Assembly: GCA_026707185.1 (NCBI GenBank)
Contig: JAPOXI010000106.1
Location: 1-26,721, forward strand
Length of the DNA: 26,721 nucleotides
Direction of reading: 5' to 3'
DNA from: Chloroflexota bacterium
GTDB taxonomy: Bacteria > Chloroflexota > UBA11872
Both the position numbers and the translations under genes were made by a program. The notes below the pieces were generated by a model. That model made no database searches, was not told the origin of the DNA, and was given only the letters and a program-made list of their open reading frames with translations. Below are positions 1 through 8,159 of this stretch, piece after piece. Positions within the stretch are counted from its first letter, which is position 1, and the number at the start of each line of letters is the position of its first letter.

Positions 1-2
1 TG

Positions 3-73
3 CCTCTCCCCCAGGAGAGGGTGAAGAGCCGCCGCGCCTTCAAGGGCGCGGGGAGTTGTGCAGAGGTCTCTGC
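3..73. repeat. cluster of three short inverted repeats upstream of nadK
   Basis: Three perfect inverted repeats follow one another. CCTCTCC (3-9) pairs with GGAGAGG (14-20) across a 4-base loop. CCGCGCC (32-38) pairs with GGCGCGG (45-51) across a 6-base loop. GCAGAG (60-65) mirrors CTCTGC (68-73) with a 2-base centre. None is followed by a T run, so a classical intrinsic terminator is not supported. They may be the tail of an upstream gene's 3' region, an interspersed palindromic repeat, or (the third, with its short centre) a protein-binding site. The pairing is seen directly; the role is open. Confidence 0.5.
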
Positions 74-148
74 TCGGGGGCCGTGGCCGAGTCAGCGGGG
101 TACGGGCAGCGACTATGATGGATGCGACGGGGATGACGTGAGTGGTTG

Positions 149-1012
149 ATGCGGGTTGCCCTGCTGTTTCAGCCGCGCATTGCCGCATCCGTGGCGCACG
201 CGCAACGCACCCAGCAACGACTCACGACTCGCGGGCTGGATGCCTGGTGCGTGTCGTCGTGGGAGATCACCGAGCGGCCAGAGGATCTGGCGGGCGCGAA
301 CCTGGTTGTCACGTTCGGGGGCGACGGCACCCTGCTTCGGGCCGCGCGCGCGGCGGCACCGCACATGGCGACCTGCATCGGCGTCAACTACGGGCGCCTT
401 GGATTCCTGACCGAATTCACGCCGGACGAATTCGATACGCGTCTCGACGAGGTTCTCGACGGCGGTTACTGGATCGAGGAGCGCGTCCTGATCGACTGGA
501 CGCACCACGACGCACGCGGCGTGGTTGCCTCCGGGCTGGCCGCGGGCGATGTGGTGGTGGGCCGCGGGCGAATGGCCCGGGTCGTCGAGGTGGAAGTGCG
601 CATCAACGGCGTCGTGCTCACGACGTACACGTCCGACGGCGTGATCGTGGCTACTCCGACGGGAACGACGGGATACGTGCAGGCCGCCGGCGGGCCGGTT
701 CTGCATCCGGAAGTTCGCGACCTGGTAATGACGCCGCTGGTGCCTTTTCTCACGCCCGCGAACTCGATCGTGGTGGGTCATGACGAGCGGGTTGAGCTGA
801 CCACGTACACCACGCACGAAGCGACGCTTTCGATCGACGGGCAAACCGACCAGTTGCTGACCTCGGGCGACCGGGTGGTCTGCCGAGCGTCCGAACATCT
901 GGCCCGCTTCGCGAGATTTCGGGAGAGCGACTACTTCTACGCCACGCTGGCCGAGAAGATGCGCTGGCGCGTTCCGCGGGAGATGCCGCGACCGATTCAC
1001 GGGTCCGGCTAG
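149..1012 (+). CDS. nadK: NAD kinase
   Basis: Predicted cytosolic NAD kinase, which phosphorylates NAD+ to NADP+ using ATP or polyphosphate. The 287-residue product has the family hallmarks: the nucleotide-binding GGDGT loop at residues 57-61 (Asp59 is the conserved catalytic/binding aspartate), the NYGRLGFL stretch at 80-87, and the glycine/threonine-rich TPTGTTGY motif at 169-176, where TPTGSTAY is more usual. Length is normal for bacterial NadK. ATG at 149 is chosen; a TTG one codon upstream (146) and an overlapping out-of-frame GTG at 142 are less likely. The gene lies six bases upstream of recN, a pairing found in many bacteria, so the two are probably co-transcribed. No clear Shine-Dalgarno sequence is seen. 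Confidence 0.95.
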   Translation: MRVALLFQPRIAASVAHAQRTQQRLTTRGLDAWCVSSWEITERPEDLAGANLVVTFGGDGTLLRAARAAAPHMATCIGVNYGRLGFLTEFTPDEFDTRLDEVLDGGYWIEERVLIDWTHHDARGVVASGLAAGDVVVGRGRMARVVEVEVRINGVVLTTYTSDGVIVATPTGTTGYVQAAGGPVLHPEVRDLVMTPLVPFLTPANSIVVGHDERVELTTYTTHEATLSIDGQTDQLLTSGDRVVCRASEHLARFARFRESDYFYATLAEKMRWRVPREMPRPIHGSG

Positions 1013-1018
1013 GCGCGC

Positions 1019-2734
1019 GTGCTCAGGCACGTCAGCGTTCGCGACTTTGCGCTGATCGATGCCGTGGACGTTTCGCTGGAGCCCGGGATGAACGTGCTGA
1101 CCGGCGAAACAGGCGCCGGAAAGTCGATCCTGATCGACGCGCTGGCGCTGGTGCTGGGGCGCCGGGCACATCCCGCCGACGTGAGGGCTGGCACGCCGCG
1201 AGCCTATGTGGAGGCCGTGTTCGACACGACGTCGGATCAGGCCGCTACGGTCATGGATTCGTACGGCGTGGAGACCGACGAGTCCTTGATCCTGTCGCGG
1301 GAAGTTCGCGGCGCCGGCCGTTCGACCGCGCGAATCAATGGGCGGGGCGTGCCCGTGCGGGCGCTGGCGGAACTGGGGCGCACGCTGGTTGACGTGCATG
1401 GTCCGAGCGAGCACCAGTCGCTATTCCGGCAATCCCAACAGCTTGCGTACCTGGACCGATTTGCTGGACTCATGCCACAGCGCGAGACGGTGGCTGCGCT
1501 TGCGCGCGAACTTCGAGCTACGGATCGCGAAGCGGACGACCTTCAGCGGAATGCGAGGGAAACCGCGCGCGAGATTGACCTGCTGACGTTTCAAGTCGAT
1601 GAAATATCCGCCGCGGAACTGTCGGCCGGGGAGGACGAACGGCTGCGAGCGGATCGAATAGTGCTGGCCAATGCGGAGCGGTTGCGCGACCTGGCCGGCC
1701 AGGCAGCGGTCCGTCTGCACGGTGACACGCTGGATCCAGCGCCGGACATCATCGGTTCGACCCTGCACGCGGCGGAGGAGCTGGCCGCGCTGGATCCGAG
1801 CATGCGTCCCCTGGCTCAGCAGGCCGCTCAATTGCAGGAGTTGGCAGCCGACCTGGCGCTTGCGTTGCAGTCATACGCCGAACACGTGGAGGCGGACCCG
1901 GCGCGACTTCAGCAGATCGACGATCGTCTCAACCAGATCGACGCGCTGATCCGAAAGTACGGCGAGACGCCCACGCAGGTGATCGCGTATGGCGAGGAGG
2001 CACAGGCCCGGCTGAACGAACTGGATCGCGGGGACGCCCGGATCAAGGCCCTGCGCAAGCACGCCGCCCGGCTGCGTGATCGCCTGATTCCCGCCGTGGA
2101 CGTGCTTTCGGCAGAGCGCCGGCGCGCGGCCGGGGATCTGGCGGACGCCGTCGCCGATCAGTTGGACGATCTGAATATGCGCTCCGCCACGTTCGACGTC
2201 AGACTTCGCTGCCAAGCCGATCCGGGTGGCCTGCCGGTCGCGGGGCAAGCTGAGCCAGTCCGATTCGATGAATCCGGCATCGATCAGGTCGAGTTTCTAC
2301 TTAGCGTGAATGTTGGGCAGCCGCCGCGGCCGCTGGCCGACGTGGCATCCGAGGGCGAGCGTTCGCGGATCCTGCTGGGTCTGAAAGTCGTGCTGGCGAA
2401 GGTCGACCCAACGCCCACGCTGGTCTTTGACGAGATTGACGTCGGCGTAGGACCGCGGGCGGGCGACATCGTCGGACAGAAGCTGGCGGCGCTCGCGGCG
2501 TGGCGCCAGGTGCTCTGCATCACCCACCTGGCCCCGGTCGCGGCCTTTGGCGACACGCACTTTGTGGTGGCGAAGTCGGACGATCAAGGCGAAACCAGTA
2601 CCGCTGTTTCCCGGGTGGACGGGGATCGCGTCGTGGAGGAGATTGCCGCGATGAGCGGAGCATCGACCACCGCCGGTCGGCGCCTGGCTCGCGACCTGAT
2701 GACCGCCGCCCGGACGTGGAAACACGACGCATGA
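1019..2734 (+). CDS. recN: DNA repair protein RecN
   Basis: SMC-like ABC ATPase of 571 residues that acts on DNA double-strand breaks; the length is normal for RecN. The N-terminal head has the Walker A motif GETGAGKS at 29-36 and the RecN-type LVDVHGPSEHQSLF stretch near 123-136. The middle (about 150-370) is rich in Arg, Ala, Leu and Glu and fits the coiled-coil arms. The C-terminal head has an ABC signature region (ASEGERSR from residue 443), a Walker B with LVFDEID, and the switch histidine in CITHLAP. The signature differs from the usual SGGELSR, as noted in the findings. The GTG start at 1019 gives the standard N-terminus (LRHVSVRDFALID). The stop overlaps an ATG (2731) that opens only a short, unconvincing frame. 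Confidence 0.95.
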   Translation: MLRHVSVRDFALIDAVDVSLEPGMNVLTGETGAGKSILIDALALVLGRRAHPADVRAGTPRAYVEAVFDTTSDQAATVMDSYGVETDESLILSREVRGAGRSTARINGRGVPVRALAELGRTLVDVHGPSEHQSLFRQSQQLAYLDRFAGLMPQRETVAALARELRATDREADDLQRNARETAREIDLLTFQVDEISAAELSAGEDERLRADRIVLANAERLRDLAGQAAVRLHGDTLDPAPDIIGSTLHAAEELAALDPSMRPLAQQAAQLQELAADLALALQSYAEHVEADPARLQQIDDRLNQIDALIRKYGETPTQVIAYGEEAQARLNELDRGDARIKALRKHAARLRDRLIPAVDVLSAERRRAAGDLADAVADQLDDLNMRSATFDVRLRCQADPGGLPVAGQAEPVRFDESGIDQVEFLLSVNVGQPPRPLADVASEGERSRILLGLKVVLAKVDPTPTLVFDEIDVGVGPRAGDIVGQKLAALAAWRQVLCITHLAPVAAFGDTHFVVAKSDDQGETSTAVSRVDGDRVVEEIAAMSGASTTAGRRLARDLMTAARTWKHDA

Positions 2735-2895
2735 ACAGGCGAGAGGCCGTGACCGCGGTCGTGCTCGGCTGGTGCGTTGCTGGTTCGCAACAGGATGTGG
2801 CCTGGTTACCGTCCCCCGGGAGTAGGCTTGCCCGGAGTTATTCGGCGGTTTTTTCGAGGCGTATAGGCGCCGTTTAGGGCCGCGGAACGCTCTCC

Positions 2896-4413
2896 ATGCG
2901 CATTGCACGTCCGACACTCCCCACTCACGGCGCGGATTGGCCGACGTTCCGCTGGGCGGCGTATGGGGCAGGTGCCCTCGACCAGCGACTGATTCCCCTG
3001 GCCCGGCGTTGGCAGCGCCACCGAACACTACAGGACGCGCCTCGCGTTCTGACGACCGGCTTTGGCTTTGCGCTGCTCCTGGTGCTTGTTGGCGCGGCGC
3101 TGGGGGCTTCCCGTCCGATGGCTGCGATCGCCCTGGGTGTGGCGGCGGCTCCAGCAATCGTTCTCGCCGCGCGAGCGTTAGTTGCGCCGCCGCCGCTGGC
3201 CGCGGCACTGGCCTACGACCGGCGGCTGGCAATGTTCGAGCGCTTATCCACGGCCATTGCAGGATCTCGAGCCGACGGGCCCATGCGCGACCTGCAGCGG
3301 AGCGACGCACTGCGGACCCTAGACGAGGTCAATGCGACCCTGGCATTTCCGTATCGTGTGCCCCGGGGCGACCTGGGAATGCTGGCGCTTGCCGCGGCAG
3401 CCCTGTTGGCAGGCCTCCTGGCGGCGACCGCCGACGTGCTGCCTCGTGTTGGAGGACGTCAGCCAACGTCGGCGCTGGCTGAGAGCCTGGGCACCGCGGT
3501 CGATGGCTCGGCACCCGCGCTCGTTGATCCCGAGGTGCTGGCGCAGATCGACCAGATTCAAGCCGCCATGGCCGAACTTGAACGCCAGCGCGATCCCGAC
3601 GCCGCGACGGCCGCGTTGGCCGCCCAGGCCGCCGGCGAGGCACTGCGGCGAACGTCCGAAGCCCGCCGCCTCGGACGCGCCCTGGACAGCGGCGAATTTC
3701 AGGCCGCTGCAGCCGAAGCGCGTGCATTGGCGGGGCAGCTTGCGGAAATGAACAGCACTCGAATGGACGACCTGGCGCAAGGACTGCGACAGGCATCCGA
3801 GCGCGCCGCGGGCTTCGACCCAGGTCTATCGGATCAGCTCAGGGAAGCCGCCGACGCGTTGGATCGCGGGCAACTGGCCGACGCCCGCAGCGCTCTGGAG
3901 CGACTGGCCGAGGAAATCGGGACGGTGGGCACAACGGTCCAAGCCGACCGCGGGATCGAAGCACAACTCGATCAGCTCGCCCGCCAGCTTGCCGCGGCCG
4001 AGGGTGCGGCCCAGGGCGCCATGCCCGGCGCGGATGGGGACTCGCCCGGCGACGCGGCCGCTGGAACAGGAGAGGCCGCGGGTCAGGCCGACGCCGGTCC
4101 CGAGGGCGGCGCTGCAATGACTGGCGGCGGCGACTCGGCGGCCAGTGGCCGGGCGCTGGACGGCACGCTGGAGACCCTGGCACCCGAGCAGCGACTCAAT
4201 GTCGAGGGTGAACTTGAGATTGTGGAAGTCAAGCCGACCGAAGAGGGCACCGAACTGGTCGAGCGGCCGATACTCGAACTCGGACCTGGCGGATCGGCTG
4301 GATTCGAGGCGTCGGCTGGCGACCGAGGCTTCGCCGTCGGGCGACCGGACGTTGCCCGTAATGTCCCACTGGATATGCTGCCAATGATGGATCGTTACTT
4401 CTCCGCGCCATGA
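2896..4413 (+). CDS. DUF4175-like membrane protein with coiled-coil domain
   Basis: A 505-residue membrane protein of unknown biochemical function, resembling the DUF4175/hypothetical membrane proteins often encoded beside MoxR and VWA genes. Hydrophobic segments lie near residues 52-72, 75-96 and 160-179. Between them is a conserved-looking YDRRLAMFERLSTAI stretch (108-122). The region from about 205 to 350 is rich in Ala, Glu, Leu, Gln and Arg and looks helical or coiled-coil. It is followed by a low-complexity Gly/Ala/Asp linker (about 370-413) and a charged C-terminal tail. The gene's TGA overlaps the ATG of the downstream MoxR gene (ATGA), so translation is probably coupled. It likely scaffolds the MoxR-VWA machinery at the membrane; this is inference from context. 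Confidence 0.75.
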   Translation: MRIARPTLPTHGADWPTFRWAAYGAGALDQRLIPLARRWQRHRTLQDAPRVLTTGFGFALLLVLVGAALGASRPMAAIALGVAAAPAIVLAARALVAPPPLAAALAYDRRLAMFERLSTAIAGSRADGPMRDLQRSDALRTLDEVNATLAFPYRVPRGDLGMLALAAAALLAGLLAATADVLPRVGGRQPTSALAESLGTAVDGSAPALVDPEVLAQIDQIQAAMAELERQRDPDAATAALAAQAAGEALRRTSEARRLGRALDSGEFQAAAAEARALAGQLAEMNSTRMDDLAQGLRQASERAAGFDPGLSDQLREAADALDRGQLADARSALERLAEEIGTVGTTVQADRGIEAQLDQLARQLAAAEGAAQGAMPGADGDSPGDAAAGTGEAAGQADAGPEGGAAMTGGGDSAASGRALDGTLETLAPEQRLNVEGELEIVEVKPTEEGTELVERPILELGPGGSAGFEASAGDRGFAVGRPDVARNVPLDMLPMMDRYFSAP

Positions 4414-5423
4414 CGCTCGCTGTGGACGGGTCGGAAACCACCGAGCGACAGGCTCAGGACTTTCGCGACCGGGCGTCCGCCGTGGTCAGCGAGGTGGGCA
4501 GACTCATCGTCGGGCAGCGCGAAGTCGTGCGCGACACCGTGGTCTGCCTTATCGCCGGTGGCAACGTGCTGATCGAGGGCGTGCCCGGGCTTGGCAAGAC
4601 CGAGTTGGTGCGCGCGCTCGGCCGGGCCATCGACCTGCGCTTCAGTCGAATTCAGTTCACGCCCGACCTGATGCCGGCTGACATCACGGGAACGAACGTG
4701 GTGATGGACGGGACGGATGGGCAGCGGACGTTTCGCTTCGAGCCGGGTCCGGTGTTTGCCAACCTGGTTCTGGCCGACGAGATCAACCGCGCCACGCCGA
4801 AGACGCAGGCGGCGCTGCTGGAAGCGATGCAGGAGCGCCAGGTCACCGTAGCCCGCGACGTGCACGTGCTTGACCCACCGTTTTTTGTGATGGCAACGCA
4901 GAATCCCATCGAGATGGAAGGCACCTATCCGCTGCCAGAGGCGCAGGTCGACCGGTTCATGTTCAAGCTGGTCGTGGATTACCCCACGTCGGGGGAGCTC
5001 AGCGAAATCCTGGACCGGACGACCGGGGCGGCCCAACCCGAGGTGGCGCGCGTGGCGACGGGCGACGACCTGCTGGCGATGGGCGCCTTTGCGCGGCGCG
5101 TGGCCATCGCTCCGCACGTTGGACGTTACGTGGTGGATCTCGTCAAATCCACGCATCCGCAGGATCCGGTCGCGCACGAATTGACTCGCCAGTACGTGCG
5201 CTTCGGCTGTTCGCCACGGGCGGCCCAGTCAATGGTGCTGGCCGCCAAGGTCTACGCCATGCTGGATGGGCGCTACAACGTGGGCTTCGACGACATCCGA
5301 GCCGCGGCCCGCCCCTCGATGCGCCACCGACTGCTGCTCAATTTCGAGGCCGAGGCCGACGGCGTGGCGGCAGAACAGATCCTGGACGCCATTCTCATGT
5401 CGACCCGACGGGCAGGTGATTGA
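4410..5423 (+). CDS. MoxR family AAA+ ATPase
   Basis: Cytoplasmic AAA+ ATPase of 337 residues, the usual MoxR length. Visible motifs: Walker A GVPGLGKT at 57-64, Walker B with LADEINRA at 121-128, sensor 1 in ATQNP at 162-166, and the family motif GTYPLPEAQVDRF at 171-183. A C-terminal lid helical region includes the RAAQSM sensor-2-like stretch. MoxR proteins work with VWA-domain partners as chaperones for complex assembly or metal/cofactor insertion. The partners here are presumably the three downstream VWA-fold genes. Its ATG overlaps the upstream stop by four bases and its end overlaps the DUF58 gene by eight. The client cannot be deduced from the sequence. Confidence 0.95.
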   Translation: MTLAVDGSETTERQAQDFRDRASAVVSEVGRLIVGQREVVRDTVVCLIAGGNVLIEGVPGLGKTELVRALGRAIDLRFSRIQFTPDLMPADITGTNVVMDGTDGQRTFRFEPGPVFANLVLADEINRATPKTQAALLEAMQERQVTVARDVHVLDPPFFVMATQNPIEMEGTYPLPEAQVDRFMFKLVVDYPTSGELSEILDRTTGAAQPEVARVATGDDLLAMGAFARRVAIAPHVGRYVVDLVKSTHPQDPVAHELTRQYVRFGCSPRAAQSMVLAAKVYAMLDGRYNVGFDDIRAAARPSMRHRLLLNFEAEADGVAAEQILDAILMSTRRAGD

Positions 5424-6321
5424 CCGAACGGCTCGGCCAGCCTTGCCGGACTTCGCGCCGGACGCCGCGTTCCGCGCCAAGCTGGCCAACCTCTCGCTGG
5501 CTTCACAGCGCCCGCACGGACATCTGCACACCGGCGGCCGGCGCAGCCGCGCGTCCGGCTCGTCGCTTGAGTTCGCCGACCACCGGTCTTACAGCCCGGG
5601 CGACGACTTCCGGCAGATCGACTGGAACATCTACGCCCGGACCGACGAACTGTTCGTAAAGGTCCGCGAATCCGAGGAAACTCTGGTCGTGCATCTGCTG
5701 CTGGACGTCAGCGGCTCGATGGCGTCCGGCGCGCCCGCGAAGTTTGAGACGGCTCGCGCCGTGCTGGCTGCGATCGGCTGGACGGCGCTTGCCAGCCGCG
5801 ACGTGGTTGCCGGGGCCGCGCTGGGCGCCGGGCTCGGTGAGACCTTTGCGCCACGGCAGGGCGAGGGCTACTTCGTCCGCTTCCTTGAGTTCCTGCAGCG
5901 CCAGCACGCCGATGGAACCACCGGGCTGTCGCGCGCCGTTTCCGCCTATAACGCCCGCGCGCTCCCGCACGGCGTTTCCGTCCTCGTCTCGGACTTGCTC
6001 GCCGAGGACGCACCGCGCGCAATCGGTGCCCTGGCCCAACGAGGACATGAGTTGACGGTGTTGCATGTGCTGGACGACGAATTCGCCAACCCTGCGTTCG
6101 CGGACGAGGTCGAGCTCATTGACGCCGAAGGCGGCCGTTCGCTGGAGGTTCTTGGGGACGTGGACCTGCTGCGCGCCTACCGACAGGCGATTGGCGACTG
6201 GACTCGTGACTTGCAGCGATTCTGTCATCGGCGGCACGTGCGTTATGTGCCGATCCGATCCAACTGGGCGGTGGAGGACATCGTGCTGCGGCGCCTGCGC
6301 GAGCACGGAACGCTGGCGTGA
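5416..6321 (+). CDS. DUF58 domain-containing protein (VWA-like)
   Basis: A 301-residue DUF58 protein, the usual soluble partner of MoxR. The family signature YSPGDDFRQIDW is at 59-70, followed by a VWA-like core whose metal-ion-dependent adhesion site reads DVSGS at 97-101. The start is chosen as GTG 5416, eight bases inside the MoxR gene; TTG 5443 is an alternative. The frame is open further upstream, but that part lies within moxR and looks like a shadow. The end overlaps the next gene as GTGA. It has no signal peptide or clear membrane segment, so it is probably cytoplasmic or peripheral, docking onto the MoxR hexamer. Family identity is firm; molecular function is not established. Confidence 0.92.
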   Translation: MIDRTARPALPDFAPDAAFRAKLANLSLASQRPHGHLHTGGRRSRASGSSLEFADHRSYSPGDDFRQIDWNIYARTDELFVKVRESEETLVVHLLLDVSGSMASGAPAKFETARAVLAAIGWTALASRDVVAGAALGAGLGETFAPRQGEGYFVRFLEFLQRQHADGTTGLSRAVSAYNARALPHGVSVLVSDLLAEDAPRAIGALAQRGHELTVLHVLDDEFANPAFADEVELIDAEGGRSLEVLGDVDLLRAYRQAIGDWTRDLQRFCHRRHVRYVPIRSNWAVEDIVLRRLREHGTLA

Positions 6322-8156
6322 GCTGGGCAGCGCCGCTCGCCTTCGCGTGGGCAGGCCTGACGGTGGCGGTGCTGGCGTTCTTTTTGCTACGCCCTCGCCG
6401 GCAACGTGTCGTCGTGGCCTCCCTGCTGATCTGGCGACGGACGATCCACGCGCGGGCCGAAGACACCTGGCTGGCCTGGCTACGACGGCACGCCGTGCTT
6501 CTGCTCCAGTTGCTGGCTGTGGTTGTATTTGCGCTGGCGCTGGCGCGGCCGGAGCGCCTGGCAATGGTCGAGCTTGGCTCGCCGATGGCGTTGGTCGTTG
6601 ACGTGTCAGCCTCCATGGCCATAGCCGATCGTGACGGGACCCCGCGCATTCAGCGCGCCCGTGACGAGGCTGCGGCGCTTGTGAATGCGGTCGGCGATGA
6701 CCGGCGAATATCAGTGATCACCGCGGGCGCCGTGCCGCGAACGCTGGTCGCACAGACCACCGATCGCGCCGCGGTCTCGCGCTCGCTCGATGGGATCGAG
6801 CCAGAAGCCTCAAACGGCCGTATTGACGCGGCGCTGGACATGGCGCGCTCGCTGGCCGATCCCGCGGCAGGCGGCATTGTGGCGCTCTTCACCGACAAGG
6901 CATCGACGGGCGGCTCGCAGCCGGCATTTGCCGGCGTTCGCACGGTTTTTGTTGGTGAGCCGGTGCCGAATGTCGCGCTGGTGGCGTTTCAGGTTCGGCG
7001 CCGGCTGGACGCACCGGACGTGGTGCAGGGTGTTGTCGCCGCCCGTAACGAAGGTTCCACGGCCGCGACGGCAGCGATTGCCGTGACGGCCGGCCGCGGA
7101 ACCACACTGAGCCGATCACTCGACCTGCCCGCTGGCGCTCGTCAGATTCTCGTGTTTGACGAACTGCCGGTAGCCCCGGGCTACCAGGCCGAGATTCGCG
7201 CGCCTGATGATGGCCTGCCGACCGACAACCTGGCGTTTGCATCGCTGGCCGAACCCTCCGCGCTTTCGGTCGTGGTTGTGGGTAACGAGCCGTGGCCGAT
7301 TGTTCGAGCACTCCAGGCGGTGCCCGCCGTCACCGCGCAGGCCATCAGCGTCGACGCATTTGACCAGGACGCGAGTCCCGCGGACCTCTATGTGTTCCAG
7401 GACTTCGCGCCGGAGACTCTTCCACCCGCCTCGTCCGTACTCGTCCAGCCCCCCGCCATGCCGGCCTTGGAGCTCGACGCGCCGATCACGGGCGACGTGC
7501 GTCCGCTGGCCCTGGCCGACAGCCCACTCTTGCGCTCGGTGGACGTTGGCGACCTGCGCTCAGGCGCTGACGTCACCTATGCGCCGCCGCCCTGGGCGCT
7601 GGTGGACCTGAGCGTCGGCGACCGGGCGTTGCTGGCGCACGGGGTGGTTGATGGCCGCCGCATAGCCGTCGTCGGATTCGATGTGGCCGGCCCGAGCGTC
7701 AGTCAAGCACCCTGGTTTCCGGTGTTCTGGTCCAATGTCGTGCGCTGGGCGGATCCGTTCGCTCCTCTGCCGGAAGGCGTGGAGTTGGAACCCGGCAGAC
7801 CGGCGCGCCTGATTCGGCATCCGCGCGCGGATCGAATTACGGTTTCGAGTCCGGCTGGCGACACCACCGAGTTCTCCACGCTGCAGCCCGCGGTTCTTGA
7901 CGTTCAGGCGCCCGGGGCTTACACGGTGCGCCAGTTTGTGGGCCAGGAGTTGGTCGCGCAGACATCGATTGACTTCGCCCCCGAAATGGCCGCCCCGACC
8001 GGACGGGTTGGCGTTCCGGTCGGATCGGTGTCCAGGCCGGAGTCAACGCCCCGAGTCCAGCAGCAGACAGACGTATGGCCCTGGGTCGCCGTGCTGGCGC
8101 TGGCGCTGCTGGTGGCGGAGTGGTGGATCTTTCACCGGGTACGGGGCATCCGCTGA
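6318..8156 (+). CDS. BatA-like membrane protein with VWA domain
   Basis: A 612-residue protein with the layout of BatA/BatB-type aerotolerance proteins. Two N-terminal hydrophobic segments (about 8-24 and 57-76) flank a basic loop. A VWA domain follows, with the metal-binding DVSAS at 95-99. A long extracytoplasmic-type region leads to a C-terminal transmembrane helix near 588-604 and a short basic tail. It starts at GTG 6318, overlapping the DUF58 stop. In the middle, 'YVFQDFAPE' and 'DLSVGDRALLAH' fit the beta-rich region seen in such proteins. It probably anchors the MoxR/DUF58 complex to the membrane. The Bat annotation is by architecture and context, as sequence identity to named Bat proteins could not be measured. 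Confidence 0.85.
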   Translation: MSWAAPLAFAWAGLTVAVLAFFLLRPRRQRVVVASLLIWRRTIHARAEDTWLAWLRRHAVLLLQLLAVVVFALALARPERLAMVELGSPMALVVDVSASMAIADRDGTPRIQRARDEAAALVNAVGDDRRISVITAGAVPRTLVAQTTDRAAVSRSLDGIEPEASNGRIDAALDMARSLADPAAGGIVALFTDKASTGGSQPAFAGVRTVFVGEPVPNVALVAFQVRRRLDAPDVVQGVVAARNEGSTAATAAIAVTAGRGTTLSRSLDLPAGARQILVFDELPVAPGYQAEIRAPDDGLPTDNLAFASLAEPSALSVVVVGNEPWPIVRALQAVPAVTAQAISVDAFDQDASPADLYVFQDFAPETLPPASSVLVQPPAMPALELDAPITGDVRPLALADSPLLRSVDVGDLRSGADVTYAPPPWALVDLSVGDRALLAHGVVDGRRIAVVGFDVAGPSVSQAPWFPVFWSNVVRWADPFAPLPEGVELEPGRPARLIRHPRADRITVSSPAGDTTEFSTLQPAVLDVQAPGAYTVRQFVGQELVAQTSIDFAPEMAAPTGRVGVPVGSVSRPESTPRVQQQTDVWPWVAVLALALLVAEWWIFHRVRGIR

Positions 8157-8159
8157 TCA

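Noticed and set aside
113..1414. 433-codon minus-strand frame opposite nadK and recN
   Set aside because: NAD kinase and RecN motifs on the plus strand explain the region; the antisense product has no recognisable features.
2731..2877. 48-codon plus-strand frame whose ATG overlaps the recN stop
   Set aside because: The ATGA overlap is attractive, but there is no ribosome site and the product shows no family resemblance or domain. It is more likely part of the 161-base intergenic gap.
2297..3310. 337-codon minus-strand frame spanning the recN end and the next gene
   Set aside because: It crosses two plus-strand genes, and its product is Arg/Pro-rich without motifs.
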